This document shows positions 31,236-42,180 of a stretch of DNA of 64,000 bases, in pieces (position 1 is the first letter of the stretch; each line of letters starts with the position of its first letter). Both the position numbers and the translations under genes were made by a program. The notes below the pieces were generated by a model. The model was given only the letters and a program-made list of their open reading frames with translations. It was not told where the DNA came from and made no database searches. This DNA is from Arcobacteraceae bacterium. Lineage in GTDB: Bacteria > Campylobacterota > Campylobacteria > Campylobacterales > Arcobacteraceae. The stretch lies in contig JAGLOP010000012.1 of assembly GCA_023138835.1 (NCBI GenBank), positions 1-64,000 on the forward strand, read 5' to 3'.

Positions 31236-32514
31236 TTGTAACTCCTCCTTTGGCATCAACAGCCCATGTGTGTATAGCATTTCTATGATAAACACCTTCT
31301 ACACCAACTATAGCTTTTTCTTGATTCACAGTAGGCTGAACATTATCAGAGTCATCATAAGAACGACTTTGTAGTAATAATGGCTTACCTTCATATCTGT
31401 ACATATAAGAGAACCTTGTCCAAGCTTTTGGAAGCACTAAACCTTTAAGAGATGCCTCTACCCAGTTCTTACCACCATCAAAGCTAATATCAACACCTTT
31501 AACAGTTCCGTGTCCAGTCCATGCTAAACCTTCTATTTCAACTAAATCACCTACATTAAGATCAGTCCATGGAACTTCAGGACAGGGTGAAGTAATAATA
31601 GAGTTTGTTTCAAGAGCATAAAAGTGTTGGATAGCTTTACCACTTGCAGTTAAAGCAGTATATTTAGAAGTTTCTTCTTTTGCATACCATGGTTTGTCAC
31701 CAAATTCTAATCTTTTTAACCATTTAACACATAAGTTAGCTTCCCAACCCGGTGCCATTAAACGAACTGGATAACCTTGCTCATCACGAAGTGCTTCACC
31801 ATTTTGTGCATATACTAACATACAATCATCAAGAACTTTTTCAACAGGAAGAGTTCTACTCATCTCAGAACCATCACTACCCTCAGCAAGCATCCACTTA
31901 GCTGTTGGTTTAAGACCAAGTTCATTAAGAATAGTACTTAGACGAACACCTGTCCACTCAGAACAACTCATCATACCTCTAGCAAACTGTAAGGAACCAA
32001 ACTGTGGACCTTTCCACTCAGCAGCACCATTTGATGGGCATTCTAAGAATAGAGTTTTAGTTTCACTTGGATATCTTTTAAGTTGATCTAATGTAAGAAC
32101 AATTGTCTTTTCAACAAGACCGTGAATCATAAGTCTAAACTTATTTGGGTCAATGTGAGCTACACCATTGTGAGTACGAGTAAAGTGTAAACCACTTGGA
32201 GTAATAATACCTTTTTGCTCATGTAGTGGTGTCATAGAGATTGCAGCATGCATATCCCCAGCTGACGACATTAATGCCGATGTTCTTCTAACAACATTAT
32301 GCTCGTACTTTGATGGTAATCCATAAGGATTATAGTTACATTCATCTCCTAAAGTTGTCCCCCATTTAGTATGATGCATAATATTTTCATCGTCTGCAAG
32401 TAGTGTAGACGGTGCTAGAATACTAGCAGCGGCTACAGCACTTACGGACGCAGATTTCTTAAAAAAATCTCTTCTGCTAACAGATGTCAATTCTTCACTT
32501 GGTAATTTACCCAT
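31216..32514 (-). CDS. soxC: Sulfur/sulfite dehydrogenase SoxC (Mo-binding)
   Basis: SRRDFFKKSASV Tat signal; LFLECPSNGAAEW, LMAPGWEANLCVKWLKRLEF. Confidence 0.93.
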   Translation of the reverse strand: MGKLPSEELTSVSRRDFFKKSASVSAVAAASILAPSTLLADDENIMHHTKWGTTLGDECNYNPYGLPSKYEHNVVRRTSALMSSAGDMHAAISMTPLHEQKGIITPSGLHFTRTHNGVAHIDPNKFRLMIHGLVEKTIVLTLDQLKRYPSETKTLFLECPSNGAAEWKGPQFGSLQFARGMMSCSEWTGVRLSTILNELGLKPTAKWMLAEGSDGSEMSRTLPVEKVLDDCMLVYAQNGEALRDEQGYPVRLMAPGWEANLCVKWLKRLEFGDKPWYAKEETSKYTALTASGKAIQHFYALETNSIITSPCPEVPWTDLNVGDLVEIEGLAWTGHGTVKGVDISFDGGKNWVEASLKGLVLPKAWTRFSYMYRYEGKPLLLQSRSYDDSDNVQPTVNQEKAIVGVEGVYHRNAIHTWAVDAKGGVTNVQVRS

Positions 32515-32528
32515 ATTTTCTCCTTTTA

Positions 32529-32981
32529 TTAAGATGGTTGTGTTATCTCTTGGATAACATCTTCTTTTAATTCAATTATAAGCTCTTGCTTTTTAAGGGC
32601 TAGAGCTTTTAAAATCTCTTCCCCAACAACTTCTCTATCTTGCCATTGAGATTCTTCATGAATATCAAAAAGCTTCTTAAAATAATCATAGTGACTATCA
32701 CCGCTAGTAACTTTAAAAAAATAAAACCTAAAAAAACCTATATCATTGATACTGTTTATTGCAAATTTTTTACCGATACTACTTGGATATACTTCCTTCT
32801 TTATCCAATCTATAAAAAAATCAGACTCTTTAAACCAATTATACAAATGTAAATCTGTATTTTTTAGAAGATTGTAAGTCTTCTCTTGCTCCTCATCTAT
32901 CTCTAAAAGATAGATATTTTCATCCAGTTCAAATTTATCTAGAACTTCATCATAAGTAACTAGTTCAAATTTTATTTGCAT
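32529..32981 (-). CDS. Hypothetical protein within sox cluster
   Basis: 150-aa ORF between soxC and flavoprotein, same strand and tight spacing. Confidence 0.6.
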   Translation of the reverse strand: MQIKFELVTYDEVLDKFELDENIYLLEIDEEQEKTYNLLKNTDLHLYNWFKESDFFIDWIKKEVYPSSIGKKFAINSINDIGFFRFYFFKVTSGDSHYDYFKKLFDIHEESQWQDREVVGEEILKALALKKQELIIELKEDVIQEITQPS

Positions 32982-33004
32982 ACATAAATCCCAAACATAA
33001 AATA

Positions 33005-34474
33005 TTATGCTTTACCAGAAAGCATACCGTACATAGTCATAGGCTTAAGTGCATATACTTTCATCAACCAAAATATCCATCTCTCAACCAATGGATCAAG
33101 TGGAAATGATGGTGTAGGTTTAACAGTCCAGTCAAACTCAGCAAGCATCACTGTACCAATACCTGTTATTAATGGACAAACAGTATATCCCTCATATTTA
33201 GCTGTAAGTTTTTTACCTTCCATTAGAGCAACAAGATTTTTTACAAGAACTTTATATTGTTTTCTAACACTTCCACCCGTTTTACCCATAGGTACTTGAG
33301 CAATATCACCAATTGCAAATATATTTTTAAATTTTATATGTTGAAGAGTCTCTTTATTTACCGGTACCCAACCTGCAGCTGAACCTATATCAGATTCTCC
33401 TATCTCTCTTGGAGCTATTTGTGGTGGAGTTACATGTAAAAAGTCATATGGAACTCTTAGTTTTTCATGCTTAGCAATAACCTCAAAATCTTTCATCATA
33501 GGATCCCATGGACCTTTTTCTTGCCATTTAGAATCAAAAACAGCAATTTTATTTTCAACATCTACTTCGACTAGATTATGTCTATAATGCCATTCAAAGC
33601 CTTCTCTTTTAAACTGTTCTACTATAGCATCATGATACTCGGGAACACCAAACATTTTTCCACCATTTGGATAAAATACAAGCTGGGCATTTTTTCTTGC
33701 ACCCTCTTCTTTTAGTCTAGAGTTAGTAAGATACATAATTTTCTTTGGCGCTCCACCACATTTAATTGGTGTATTTGTATCAGTAAAAATAAATTTAGTT
33801 TTTTTACCACTTTTTGCTTGAGCTATATACTTTTGCATCTGCTCCCAAGTTTTAGTAGCACCTTGGGCAGTATATATAGAACATATACCATTGTCACCCA
33901 AAGCCTTAAGAAGTTTTGAATTATCACCAGATGAATAAGCACGACCTGCTGATTCTAAACCTTTAATAGCTTCAAAATTAAGTTGTAAACCAGTAGCAAC
34001 AATTAAATAGTCATAAGAAATAACTTGACCTTTAGCTGTTGTCAGCTTATTGTTCATAGGATCAAAAGCTATTGCTCTATCTTCGATAAGTTTTACACCG
34101 TCGGGCACAAAATCATCTCTATTATAAGCTATATCATCCTCATCCCATATACCAGCACCAATCAGCGTTTGTCCTGGCTGATAAGACACAGATAATTTTT
34201 CTGGCTCTATAACTGTAATATCAGGATTTTTCAAGTTTAGAGTTAATCTAGCAGCAGTTGACATACCAGCAAGGCCGCCACCTACAATTACTATTTTTCC
34301 TTTAGCCTTAGAAGTAGTTGTAGCTTCAGTTGAAGCTGAAGCATTAGTAGCACCACCCATTAAAAGAGTTGCAGAAACACCTGCTAATTTCATAGCATCT
34401 CTTCTGCTCATCCCCTTTGAAGATAAATCTTTATCCATCTGCACTAACATATTATCAATATATTTATTATCCAT
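33005..34474 (-). CDS. SQR/flavocytochrome c-like FAD oxidoreductase (SoxF-like)
   Basis: Tat signal; KIVIVGGGLAGMSTAARL; FIFTDTNTPIKCGGAPKKIMYL; FAIGDIAQVPMGKTG. Confidence 0.85.
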   Translation of the reverse strand: MDNKYIDNMLVQMDKDLSSKGMSRRDAMKLAGVSATLLMGGATNASASTEATTTSKAKGKIVIVGGGLAGMSTAARLTLNLKNPDITVIEPEKLSVSYQPGQTLIGAGIWDEDDIAYNRDDFVPDGVKLIEDRAIAFDPMNNKLTTAKGQVISYDYLIVATGLQLNFEAIKGLESAGRAYSSGDNSKLLKALGDNGICSIYTAQGATKTWEQMQKYIAQAKSGKKTKFIFTDTNTPIKCGGAPKKIMYLTNSRLKEEGARKNAQLVFYPNGGKMFGVPEYHDAIVEQFKREGFEWHYRHNLVEVDVENKIAVFDSKWQEKGPWDPMMKDFEVIAKHEKLRVPYDFLHVTPPQIAPREIGESDIGSAAGWVPVNKETLQHIKFKNIFAIGDIAQVPMGKTGGSVRKQYKVLVKNLVALMEGKKLTAKYEGYTVCPLITGIGTVMLAEFDWTVKPTPSFPLDPLVERWIFWLMKVYALKPMTMYGMLSGKA

Positions 34475-34494
34475 AATTATCCTTTTATACTTAC

Positions 34495-34872
34495 TTATTT
34501 TAAACTATTAACATATTTAGCAACGGCGTCAATTTCATCCCAAGAAAGATCAGTTGTTACACTTCTCATCATAGCACCATAACCATATTTGTTAAGAGGT
34601 TGATAATTTTTACTTTTAATTCCACCTCTGTAATCTTTCAGTTCCTTTGCTAATTTATCTGTATCCATACCAGTAATTTTAGAATATGTAACTCTTGCAG
34701 ACCCTTTATAGCTGGTCTGTTTACCGTTATCTCCATGACAAGTTGCACATTGTCTTTCATAAATCACTTTGCCATTTGCTGGCAATAATAAACCACTTTT
34801 ATATACTGATGCACTATTAGATGCAATTAAAGCAACACCCGATAAGAGCATAGAAAATATAACTTTTTTCAT
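34495..34872 (-). CDS. Monoheme c-type cytochrome
   Basis: Signal peptide, CATCH, YGAMMRSVT. Confidence 0.88.
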   Translation of the reverse strand: MKKVIFSMLLSGVALIASNSASVYKSGLLLPANGKVIYERQCATCHGDNGKQTSYKGSARVTYSKITGMDTDKLAKELKDYRGGIKSKNYQPLNKYGYGAMMRSVTTDLSWDEIDAVAKYVNSLK

Positions 34873-35168
34873 GTTTAAACCTCACAATTGTTTTATAAGC
34901 TGTTTTAATTGTACATTTGCCGAACTTAAGTCATACTTAAAATATCATTATTTTTTCTTATGTATCTCATAAAATAACTATAAGTTTTTCATATAATATT
35001 CTTTTAATAGATTTAATTTATTCTTATAACTCTAATTAATAAAATTATAAAAAAATTTATGCTAAAAAGATACAAATATCAGCATTAATCGTATCAAGTG
35101 ATAATTGTAAATTAACTAAAGGAAATAATATTTATATAAATTATAAATAATTATGTAAAAATATCCTA

Positions 35169-35302
35169 ATTAGCGATGTCATTTTAGAGATAAATAAAAA
35201 ATGTACTTTGTGCAAAAGCTTGGCAAAAGCGGAAAAAATATTCCTAAACTTTTACAAGATAACAGAGGAATCTTTGCAAAAGTTATTATTTTTGGACTAT
35301 AA
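35169..35302 (+). pseudogene. Decayed 3' fragment of a MOSC-domain gene (paralogue of 27613..28059)
   Basis: ISDVILEINKKCTLCKSLAK / frameshift / SGKNIPKLLQDNRGIFAKVI aligns to IGDVILEISQHCTLCKSLAKVDKNLPELLKEHRGVFAKVI. Confidence 0.85.
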
Positions 35303-35400
35303 AATAAAACGATAATATTTATATCTTATAAGCTAATTGCCGACTCTTTTAAAAGTTCTTTAGTTATAATTTATAAAAAATTAAAAGTATGGTATAAAAA

Positions 35401-35865
35401 ATGACTAATATAGAATTTAAACAAATTGAGCCAGTGGATAGTATTCAAAAGGTTATTAAAGAGGTATTTGATTTAAAGTTAGATATATCAGGTGGATGGG
35501 GATATGATAACAATAGTGCGATAATAGTAGAAAAACTTGATATGCCAATAGAACAATTTATACATATGTTTGCAACAATGAGAGCAAATATTGAGATGAA
35601 TCTTACTTTAGAAGAAGGTGAGCGATATACTGGTATAAATCTAACTCTTGAAGATAGTAAAAAATTTGAAATTAACAATAAGATTTATAATATAGTTAGT
35701 TTCAAAATCACAGCAATGAAAGAAAAAGTATATACTGATTTTATTCAAGAGTATAAAGATGGTTATGGAAAAAAAGATTTTGATTTAACTGACCATTTTG
35801 ACAGAAGAAAGCAAAACTCTATAACTAGAGAAGTAGATTATTGGTTTTATGGTTTAGAAGATTAA
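35401..35865 (+). CDS. Hypothetical protein
   Basis: 154-aa ORF, typical codon use. Confidence 0.6.
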   Translation: MTNIEFKQIEPVDSIQKVIKEVFDLKLDISGGWGYDNNSAIIVEKLDMPIEQFIHMFATMRANIEMNLTLEEGERYTGINLTLEDSKKFEINNKIYNIVSFKITAMKEKVYTDFIQEYKDGYGKKDFDLTDHFDRRKQNSITREVDYWFYGLED

Positions 35866-35876
35866 TAGCGGTACTA

Positions 35877-37649
35877 TTAAGATATTGGGAGTGTAATGAT
35901 GAATTCAGCTCCGGTATATTCTTTACCATTATATTCAAAACTTACATTTTCAGCTTTAATAGCACCTTTCATCCCATTAACTATCAATCTATATGTCATA
36001 TGAAGTCCGAGTCCCGTACCTTGACTTTTGTGTTTAGTTGTGAAGTATGGTTCAAATATTCTAGGTAATACATCATCTGGAATTCCACCTGCATTATCTT
36101 TAAATTTTATAATCACATTATTATCAACAATTTGTTGCGTAATAAAAATATATCTGTCATCTTCACTATTATTTTCTACTAATGCATCTTTCGCATTATT
36201 AAAGATATTTATAAAACATTGTATCAAATGGTTAGGATATCCTTTGATATTTATATGTTCTTGAAGTTCTAAAACTACATTTATATGATGATTTTTTATT
36301 GTTGCATCAACCAATTTTAAAAAGCTGTCACTATCATTCTTCAAATTAAACTTAACTGCTTTTAAATCACCTTTAATAAAGTTTGTAAAATCATCTATTG
36401 TTTTTGACAGATATTGTGCATGTTTATTTATAGCCTCACAAGATTCATTAAAAAGTTTATCAGTAAGAAGACCATATTCTTTTTGCACTTGCATACCTGT
36501 GGCAGCTGTAGATATTACACTTAAAGGCTGTCTCCATTGATGAGCAATATTTCCTATCATTTCCCCCATTGCTACCATTCTTGACTGTTCTAATATAACT
36601 TGCTCTTGCCTTTTTTCTGTTGTAATATTAATTCCAGAACTTAAAACACCTATAATTTTCCCATCTCTTTTTAGAAGTGAATTAGACCAAGAAAAAATAT
36701 TTTTTTTACCATCTTTAGATTTAAGTTCATTTTCATAACTTTCTTCACCCAACTTTAATTCACCCAATATTATTTTAGAAAAATATGCTTTTACATCATC
36801 TACAATATCTTCCGGCAAAACTCCAATTTCAAACCAGCTTTTACCAACTATCTCACCATATTTAAATCCAAGTATATCACACCCTGCTTTATTAATCATT
36901 GTTATGATACCGTTTGTATCTAACGCAACTATCAGGGTATTTACACTGTTAAAATAAAGTTCTTTCAGTTCACATTCTTCACCAATTTGTTTAACTTTTT
37001 CTTCTACTTTATTTTCAAGATTATTATTTAAGTATATTAATTCTTCATTTTTTTTGGCAACTATTTTATCTTTTTCTTCAGACATATACTTTTCAAAACT
37101 CATAGCCGCTACAAGCTGAGCAAATCCCGATAGATAACTTAATATTCTTTTTGATTTCTCTTCACTAACTACAGGTACTTTTTTAAGAGCTTCCATATAT
37201 TTAACTTCATCAAAATCAAACTCTTTTGCCTGTGCTTGGAAAAAAGACAAATCTGGTTTTTTAATCAAAAATTGTCCTATAAAAAGGTTCGCTATATGAT
37301 GACCTTTAATTATGATTGGTGATGCACAATTAATCAATCCATTTTTACACTGGTATATTGTAAAATCTTTTCCATTCTCCAAATTATTTGCAAGTTCAGT
37401 ATCACTGTCAATACATCTTTTACATGTTGTATCATTCACCCTGTGAAAATCCGTACAAATCCTTTGCCAATTTGATGATGTTAGTACATTCCCCTGCAGG
37501 TCAATTATTGTGATAGATACATCTACGAGGCTAGAAAAATCTTGAAATAATTTATTTATTTTTTCAGATAGCAGTACCTCTTTTAAAATAAGATAAATTG
37601 TTTTAAATTCTCCATTAGTGTTATTAAAAAAGTTTGTATCATCACTCAT
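35877..37649 (-). CDS. PocR-PAS-histidine kinase
   Basis: PocR-like Cys-rich sensor (CTDFHRVNDTTCKRC), PAS, HQWRQPLS H-box, GTGLGLHMTY. Confidence 0.9.
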   Translation of the reverse strand: MSDDTNFFNNTNGEFKTIYLILKEVLLSEKINKLFQDFSSLVDVSITIIDLQGNVLTSSNWQRICTDFHRVNDTTCKRCIDSDTELANNLENGKDFTIYQCKNGLINCASPIIIKGHHIANLFIGQFLIKKPDLSFFQAQAKEFDFDEVKYMEALKKVPVVSEEKSKRILSYLSGFAQLVAAMSFEKYMSEEKDKIVAKKNEELIYLNNNLENKVEEKVKQIGEECELKELYFNSVNTLIVALDTNGIITMINKAGCDILGFKYGEIVGKSWFEIGVLPEDIVDDVKAYFSKIILGELKLGEESYENELKSKDGKKNIFSWSNSLLKRDGKIIGVLSSGINITTEKRQEQVILEQSRMVAMGEMIGNIAHQWRQPLSVISTAATGMQVQKEYGLLTDKLFNESCEAINKHAQYLSKTIDDFTNFIKGDLKAVKFNLKNDSDSFLKLVDATIKNHHINVVLELQEHINIKGYPNHLIQCFINIFNNAKDALVENNSEDDRYIFITQQIVDNNVIIKFKDNAGGIPDDVLPRIFEPYFTTKHKSQGTGLGLHMTYRLIVNGMKGAIKAENVSFEYNGKEYTGAEFIITLPIS

Positions 37650-37707
37650 AACACCCCTCCGTATGATTATTACCTATTGTATCAAATTTAAAATAAAATA
37701 TAAATTT

Positions 37708-39537
37708 TTATATTTTTTGAGCTAATTGACTAGGTAAAATCTTTAAACTTTCTTCAAGTAATTTAGTATCTCCATGTTGAATAAATTCATCTTCATATTC
37801 AAATGAAGTTATTTGTACATTCAGTTTTTCATCACTGATAAATTCTAGAATAGCACTTGCAACACCACCCTCTTTTTGACTATCACTAAAAATATACCAT
37901 TCTTTTTTACTAATTGCCAACTCTTTTAAAAGTTCTTTGTCCAAAGGCTTTACAAATCGCAAATCTACTATTGTAATATCTTCATCGCACACATTGTCTT
38001 GACAATTTGATTTATACAGTTTAGCAGTTGCAACAGCTCGACTTACCCCTGCTCCGTATCCTATAAATACTTTATTACTTGAACCTTCTTTTAAAACTTC
38101 TGCTTTCCCCAATTCAAACTTGGTTGATTCAAAATCCAATTCTTCAAATGCACCTCTTGGGTATCTAATGGCACAAGGGCTCGGTAATTCATATCCAAAT
38201 TCAACAGCAAACTCTAAAGTTTTTGTATCTCTTGGAGCCAATAAAGTCATATTAGGGATAAATCTTAGATAACTAATATCAAAAGTTCCATGATGAGTTT
38301 CCCCATCTGCCCCAACAATCCCTGCTCTGTCAATTGCAAAAGTGACAGGTAAATTCATCAAACAAACATCGTGAACTATTTGGTCAAAACCTCTTTGTAA
38401 AAAAGTAGAGTATATAGTTACAAAAGGGTTAAATCCCTCTTTTGCCATAGCAGCCATAGAAGTAACTGCATGTTGTTCTGCAATTGCAACATCCCAAAAT
38501 CTATTTGGAAATTCCTCAATTAGTTTATCCATACCAGTTCCACTTGGCATTGCAGCAGTAACACCAACTACACTTTTCTTTTTTCTGGCAAGTGCTAATA
38601 GAGCATCACTATAAACAGCTGTTGCAGATTTTGCCCCGCCGGATTTTTTCTCAAATTCACCGGTTTCAATATCAAAAGCTCCAACGCCATGCCAATGTTC
38701 ATGATGACCTTCCGCTATCTCGTAACCTTTACCTTTAGTCGTTTTTGAATGAACAATTACAGGTTTTCCTAAATTCTTTGCCAATTCTAAAGTATCAATT
38801 ACCTCATCAATATCATGTCCGTCAATAGGTCCAATATAATCTATCCCCATCTCTTCAAAAATAATACCAGGAGTAATTAACTTCATACTCTCTTCAATCC
38901 TCTTAGCTATATAATCAGTCCCTTCCGGCATATAATTTCTAACAATATAATCAACCTTATCTCTAAATCCCTGGTAAAATTTACCTGCAAGAAGTTTACT
39001 AAGATGTTTACTCATAGCCCCTATTGGTTTAGCAATACTCATCTCATTGTCATTTAAAATTATCACTACAGGTAATTTTAAATCTCCCAGTTCATTTAAA
39101 GCTTCATAAATCATACCTGAAGTCATAGAACCATCACCAATCATAACTACAGGAACTCTTTTTTCTCCTTTTAGTGCGATAGCTTTAGCTGCTCCAACTG
39201 CAAGTGATATAGAAGTAGAGCTATGCCCTGCAACAAAATAATCAAACTCTGATTCTTTTGGTTTGGTAAATCCACTCAATCCACCAAACTGCCGTAAAGT
39301 TTCAAACTCTTCCCAACGACCGGTTAAAAGTTTATGAGGATATGATTGATGCGATACATCAAAAATAAAAGGGTCATGATTGACATCAAATACTTTATGC
39401 ATACCAATTGTAAGTTCAACAGCACCCAAAGTTGAACTGAAATGTCCACCATTTTTGGATACCACTTCTATTATTCTATCCCTAATAGCTGACGCTAACT
39501 CTTCTAATTCTTTTATATTTTTATTTTTTATATTCAT
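37708..39537 (-). CDS. dxs: 1-deoxy-D-xylulose-5-phosphate synthase
   Basis: GDGSMTSGMIYEALNELG, FDQIVHDVCLMNLPVTFAIDRAGIVGADGETHHG. Confidence 0.97.
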   Translation of the reverse strand: MNIKNKNIKELEELASAIRDRIIEVVSKNGGHFSSTLGAVELTIGMHKVFDVNHDPFIFDVSHQSYPHKLLTGRWEEFETLRQFGGLSGFTKPKESEFDYFVAGHSSTSISLAVGAAKAIALKGEKRVPVVMIGDGSMTSGMIYEALNELGDLKLPVVIILNDNEMSIAKPIGAMSKHLSKLLAGKFYQGFRDKVDYIVRNYMPEGTDYIAKRIEESMKLITPGIIFEEMGIDYIGPIDGHDIDEVIDTLELAKNLGKPVIVHSKTTKGKGYEIAEGHHEHWHGVGAFDIETGEFEKKSGGAKSATAVYSDALLALARKKKSVVGVTAAMPSGTGMDKLIEEFPNRFWDVAIAEQHAVTSMAAMAKEGFNPFVTIYSTFLQRGFDQIVHDVCLMNLPVTFAIDRAGIVGADGETHHGTFDISYLRFIPNMTLLAPRDTKTLEFAVEFGYELPSPCAIRYPRGAFEELDFESTKFELGKAEVLKEGSSNKVFIGYGAGVSRAVATAKLYKSNCQDNVCDEDITIVDLRFVKPLDKELLKELAISKKEWYIFSDSQKEGGVASAILEFISDEKLNVQITSFEYEDEFIQHGDTKLLEESLKILPSQLAQKI

Positions 39538-39984
39538 CTATTTTAAATCCACTTCCCAAAAAAAATCTATCCATTTAGTTGCCTCTTTAACTGTAAAATC
39601 TGGGTTAATTAATGCACTCTTTTTATGAAATATTGTTGCAATCTTAAATTCACAATATAAATATTTTTTTTCTAATATTTTTTTAATTTCCATTATAGTT
39701 TCACCACTATCTACTATATCATCTACTAAAATAACTTTTTTACAATTTTCTAAATCTGGAATATTTGTTATTTTAAAACTATCAAGTTTTTTCGTATCAT
39801 TATAATGCACTGAATTTATAGTAAATAAATTATTTGTATCCAGTCCTTGAGCCAATAAATGCCCAATAGTTAATCCACCACGAGCAACTGCAACCAGTGC
39901 ATCTGGATTATAGTTTTTTAATTGTGGTAATAATACCTTACAATCTTTCAAACACTCTTCATAACTATAATAAATTTTATTCAT
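39538..39984 (-). CDS. Phosphoribosyltransferase-family protein
   Basis: VILVDDIVDSGETIMEI PRPP motif. Confidence 0.85.
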   Translation of the reverse strand: MNKIYYSYEECLKDCKVLLPQLKNYNPDALVAVARGGLTIGHLLAQGLDTNNLFTINSVHYNDTKKLDSFKITNIPDLENCKKVILVDDIVDSGETIMEIKKILEKKYLYCEFKIATIFHKKSALINPDFTVKEATKWIDFFWEVDLK

Positions 39985-41076
39985 CTATAAAACTAAATCC
40001 AATATCTTAAATACTTTACTGTTTTGTTCCTGTGTTCCTATTGTAATTCTAATAGCATTAAATCCATATCCAGTCATATCTCTTACAATAACACCACGCT
40101 CTAATAAATTTTGAGCTACCTCTTTTGAAATATATCCATCTAAATATATAGTGATAAAATTAGTATAACTAGGGATATATGTAAAACCTTTAGAATCTGC
40201 ATACTGTTCATATCTTTTCATTTGTTCAAAATTTTTAACAATACAATCATTTACAAACTCTTCATCTTTAAGTGCTTCAATTGCCCCGGCAAGTGTTGGT
40301 GTTGTAATATTAAAAGGCGGTCTTAACTTATAAAGATTTTTTATAATATCATTTTGTGCGATTCCATATCCAACTCTCATACCACCTAACGCATAAGCTT
40401 TAGAAAAAGTTCCAAGATAAATCACATTTGGATATTTTACAATTACATCACTTGGACTGATTGCTTTAGCACCGTCTTTGTAAGAAGCAAACTCTTGATA
40501 AGCACCGTCAAGCACCACCAAAGTATTTTCATCTACCTCATCTAAAAATTCATATACATTTTTAGCATCAAGACATTCTCCCAAAGGATTATTCGGCAAG
40601 CAAAGAAAAATTATATCAGCACCTTGACTTTTATAAATTTCTCTAAACTCATCTAAATTATGCTCATCGCTTGGTGTTTTTAAAATAGTTGCACCTGTTT
40701 GCTTTCCATAAATTTCATACATGGCAAAAGTTGTTTTTGCCATTAGTATTTTACTGTTTGAATCACATTTTGCATGTACACAAAACTCAATTACCTGATC
40801 ACTTCCGGCACCTATAATTACATTTGCTTCATCTACTTTAAATTTAGCTGCTAAAGCCTCTTTTAATTCATACATACTATCATCGGGATATACAAATGCA
40901 CTTTTAGCAACATCTTTCAGCTTTTTTACAACTTTGGGGCTAGTCCCATAAGGATTTTCATTTGATGCTAATTTTATAATATCTTCTGGTTTTACACCAT
41001 ATTCTCTTACAACTAATTCAATTGGCTTTCCAGCTTCATATGTTTTTACATCATCTAAAACTTTATTAAATGTCAT
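39985..41076 (-). CDS. hisC: Histidinol-phosphate aminotransferase
   Basis: [33 protein letters not shown]. Confidence 0.93.
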   Translation of the reverse strand: MTFNKVLDDVKTYEAGKPIELVVREYGVKPEDIIKLASNENPYGTSPKVVKKLKDVAKSAFVYPDDSMYELKEALAAKFKVDEANVIIGAGSDQVIEFCVHAKCDSNSKILMAKTTFAMYEIYGKQTGATILKTPSDEHNLDEFREIYKSQGADIIFLCLPNNPLGECLDAKNVYEFLDEVDENTLVVLDGAYQEFASYKDGAKAISPSDVIVKYPNVIYLGTFSKAYALGGMRVGYGIAQNDIIKNLYKLRPPFNITTPTLAGAIEALKDEEFVNDCIVKNFEQMKRYEQYADSKGFTYIPSYTNFITIYLDGYISKEVAQNLLERGVIVRDMTGYGFNAIRITIGTQEQNSKVFKILDLVL

Positions 41077-42145
41077 CTGATTCCCTTACATAACTTCCCA
41101 AGAATTTTATCTCTTTTGCATATTTTTTAAATATATTATTTACTTTATCGTCATCTTTATGTGCATTAAATTCTATAAAAAATGTAGAAATTCCCTCTAC
41201 AATATGTGATTTTATTTTTGTTAAGTTAATTTTTGCTTTATCAAAATCATTTAAAAATCCAACCAATGCACCGGCTGTATTTGATAGTTGTACTAAAATA
41301 GATGTTTTATCATCTCCGCTCTGTCCATTTTCAAAATTTGAAATGATTAAAAATCTTGTACGATTATTACCTTTATCCTCAATATTTTCAAATAAAATTG
41401 GAAGCTTATACATCTTTGCACCTACATGTGAACAAATCGCAGCACTGTTTGGCTCTTTTACTGATAATTTTGCTGCTTTTGCAGTACTCTCAACCGGTAT
41501 TAATTCTATCTCATCAAGTCCTAAATCTTCTAAAAATTTATGACATTGGTCAAATGCAATATCTTTTGAATATATTCGCTTAATATCTTTAACATTATCA
41601 ACCGTTGATGCTAAAGTATGATGGATATCAACTATAACTTCTGCTATAATTTTAAGCTTATAGTCATTGAAACATGTAATTGTATCACTTACTATTCCAT
41701 TACTGCTATTTTCAATCGGAACCACTCCAAACTTTGCCTTACCATTAGCAACTTCTCTAAAGACTCCTGCAATTGAACCAATTGATAAATATGCACTCAT
41801 AGCACCAAAACGACTCTCCGCAGCTTGATGTGTAAAACTGCCTTCAGGTCCTAGATATGCAATATTTTCCGGTAATTCAAGATTTCTGGAGATAGCAAAG
41901 ATTTCTAAAAATAAAGCCTCGATAGCATTTTTATTTAAACTTCCATTAGATTTTTTTGATAACGATTCAAGTCTGTCTATAATAGCCTTTTCTCGTTCAG
42001 GTCTGTAAATTGCACCACCACTTGCAGCTTTTACCTCTCCAACTTTATGAACAGTTTCCATTCTTTTATTTAAAAGCTTTAAAACCTCATCATCAATATT
42101 GTCCAAAGTATCTCTTAGTTTTTTTAACTCTATCTCTTCGTTCAT
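41066..42145 (-). CDS. pheA: Chorismate mutase/prephenate dehydratase
   Basis: CM domain plus PDT ([34 protein letters not shown]) and ACT. Confidence 0.95.
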   Translation of the reverse strand: MNEEIELKKLRDTLDNIDDEVLKLLNKRMETVHKVGEVKAASGGAIYRPEREKAIIDRLESLSKKSNGSLNKNAIEALFLEIFAISRNLELPENIAYLGPEGSFTHQAAESRFGAMSAYLSIGSIAGVFREVANGKAKFGVVPIENSSNGIVSDTITCFNDYKLKIIAEVIVDIHHTLASTVDNVKDIKRIYSKDIAFDQCHKFLEDLGLDEIELIPVESTAKAAKLSVKEPNSAAICSHVGAKMYKLPILFENIEDKGNNRTRFLIISNFENGQSGDDKTSILVQLSNTAGALVGFLNDFDKAKINLTKIKSHIVEGISTFFIEFNAHKDDDKVNNIFKKYAKEIKFLGSYVRESDDI

Positions 42146-42180
42146 TATTTTATCCTTTGTAGCATAGCTGTAAAATATAT

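Noticed and set aside
34873-35168. Long intergenic region considered for tRNA or ncRNA
   Set aside because: No cloverleaf or conserved RNA pattern recognised; only the MOSC relic downstream is supported.
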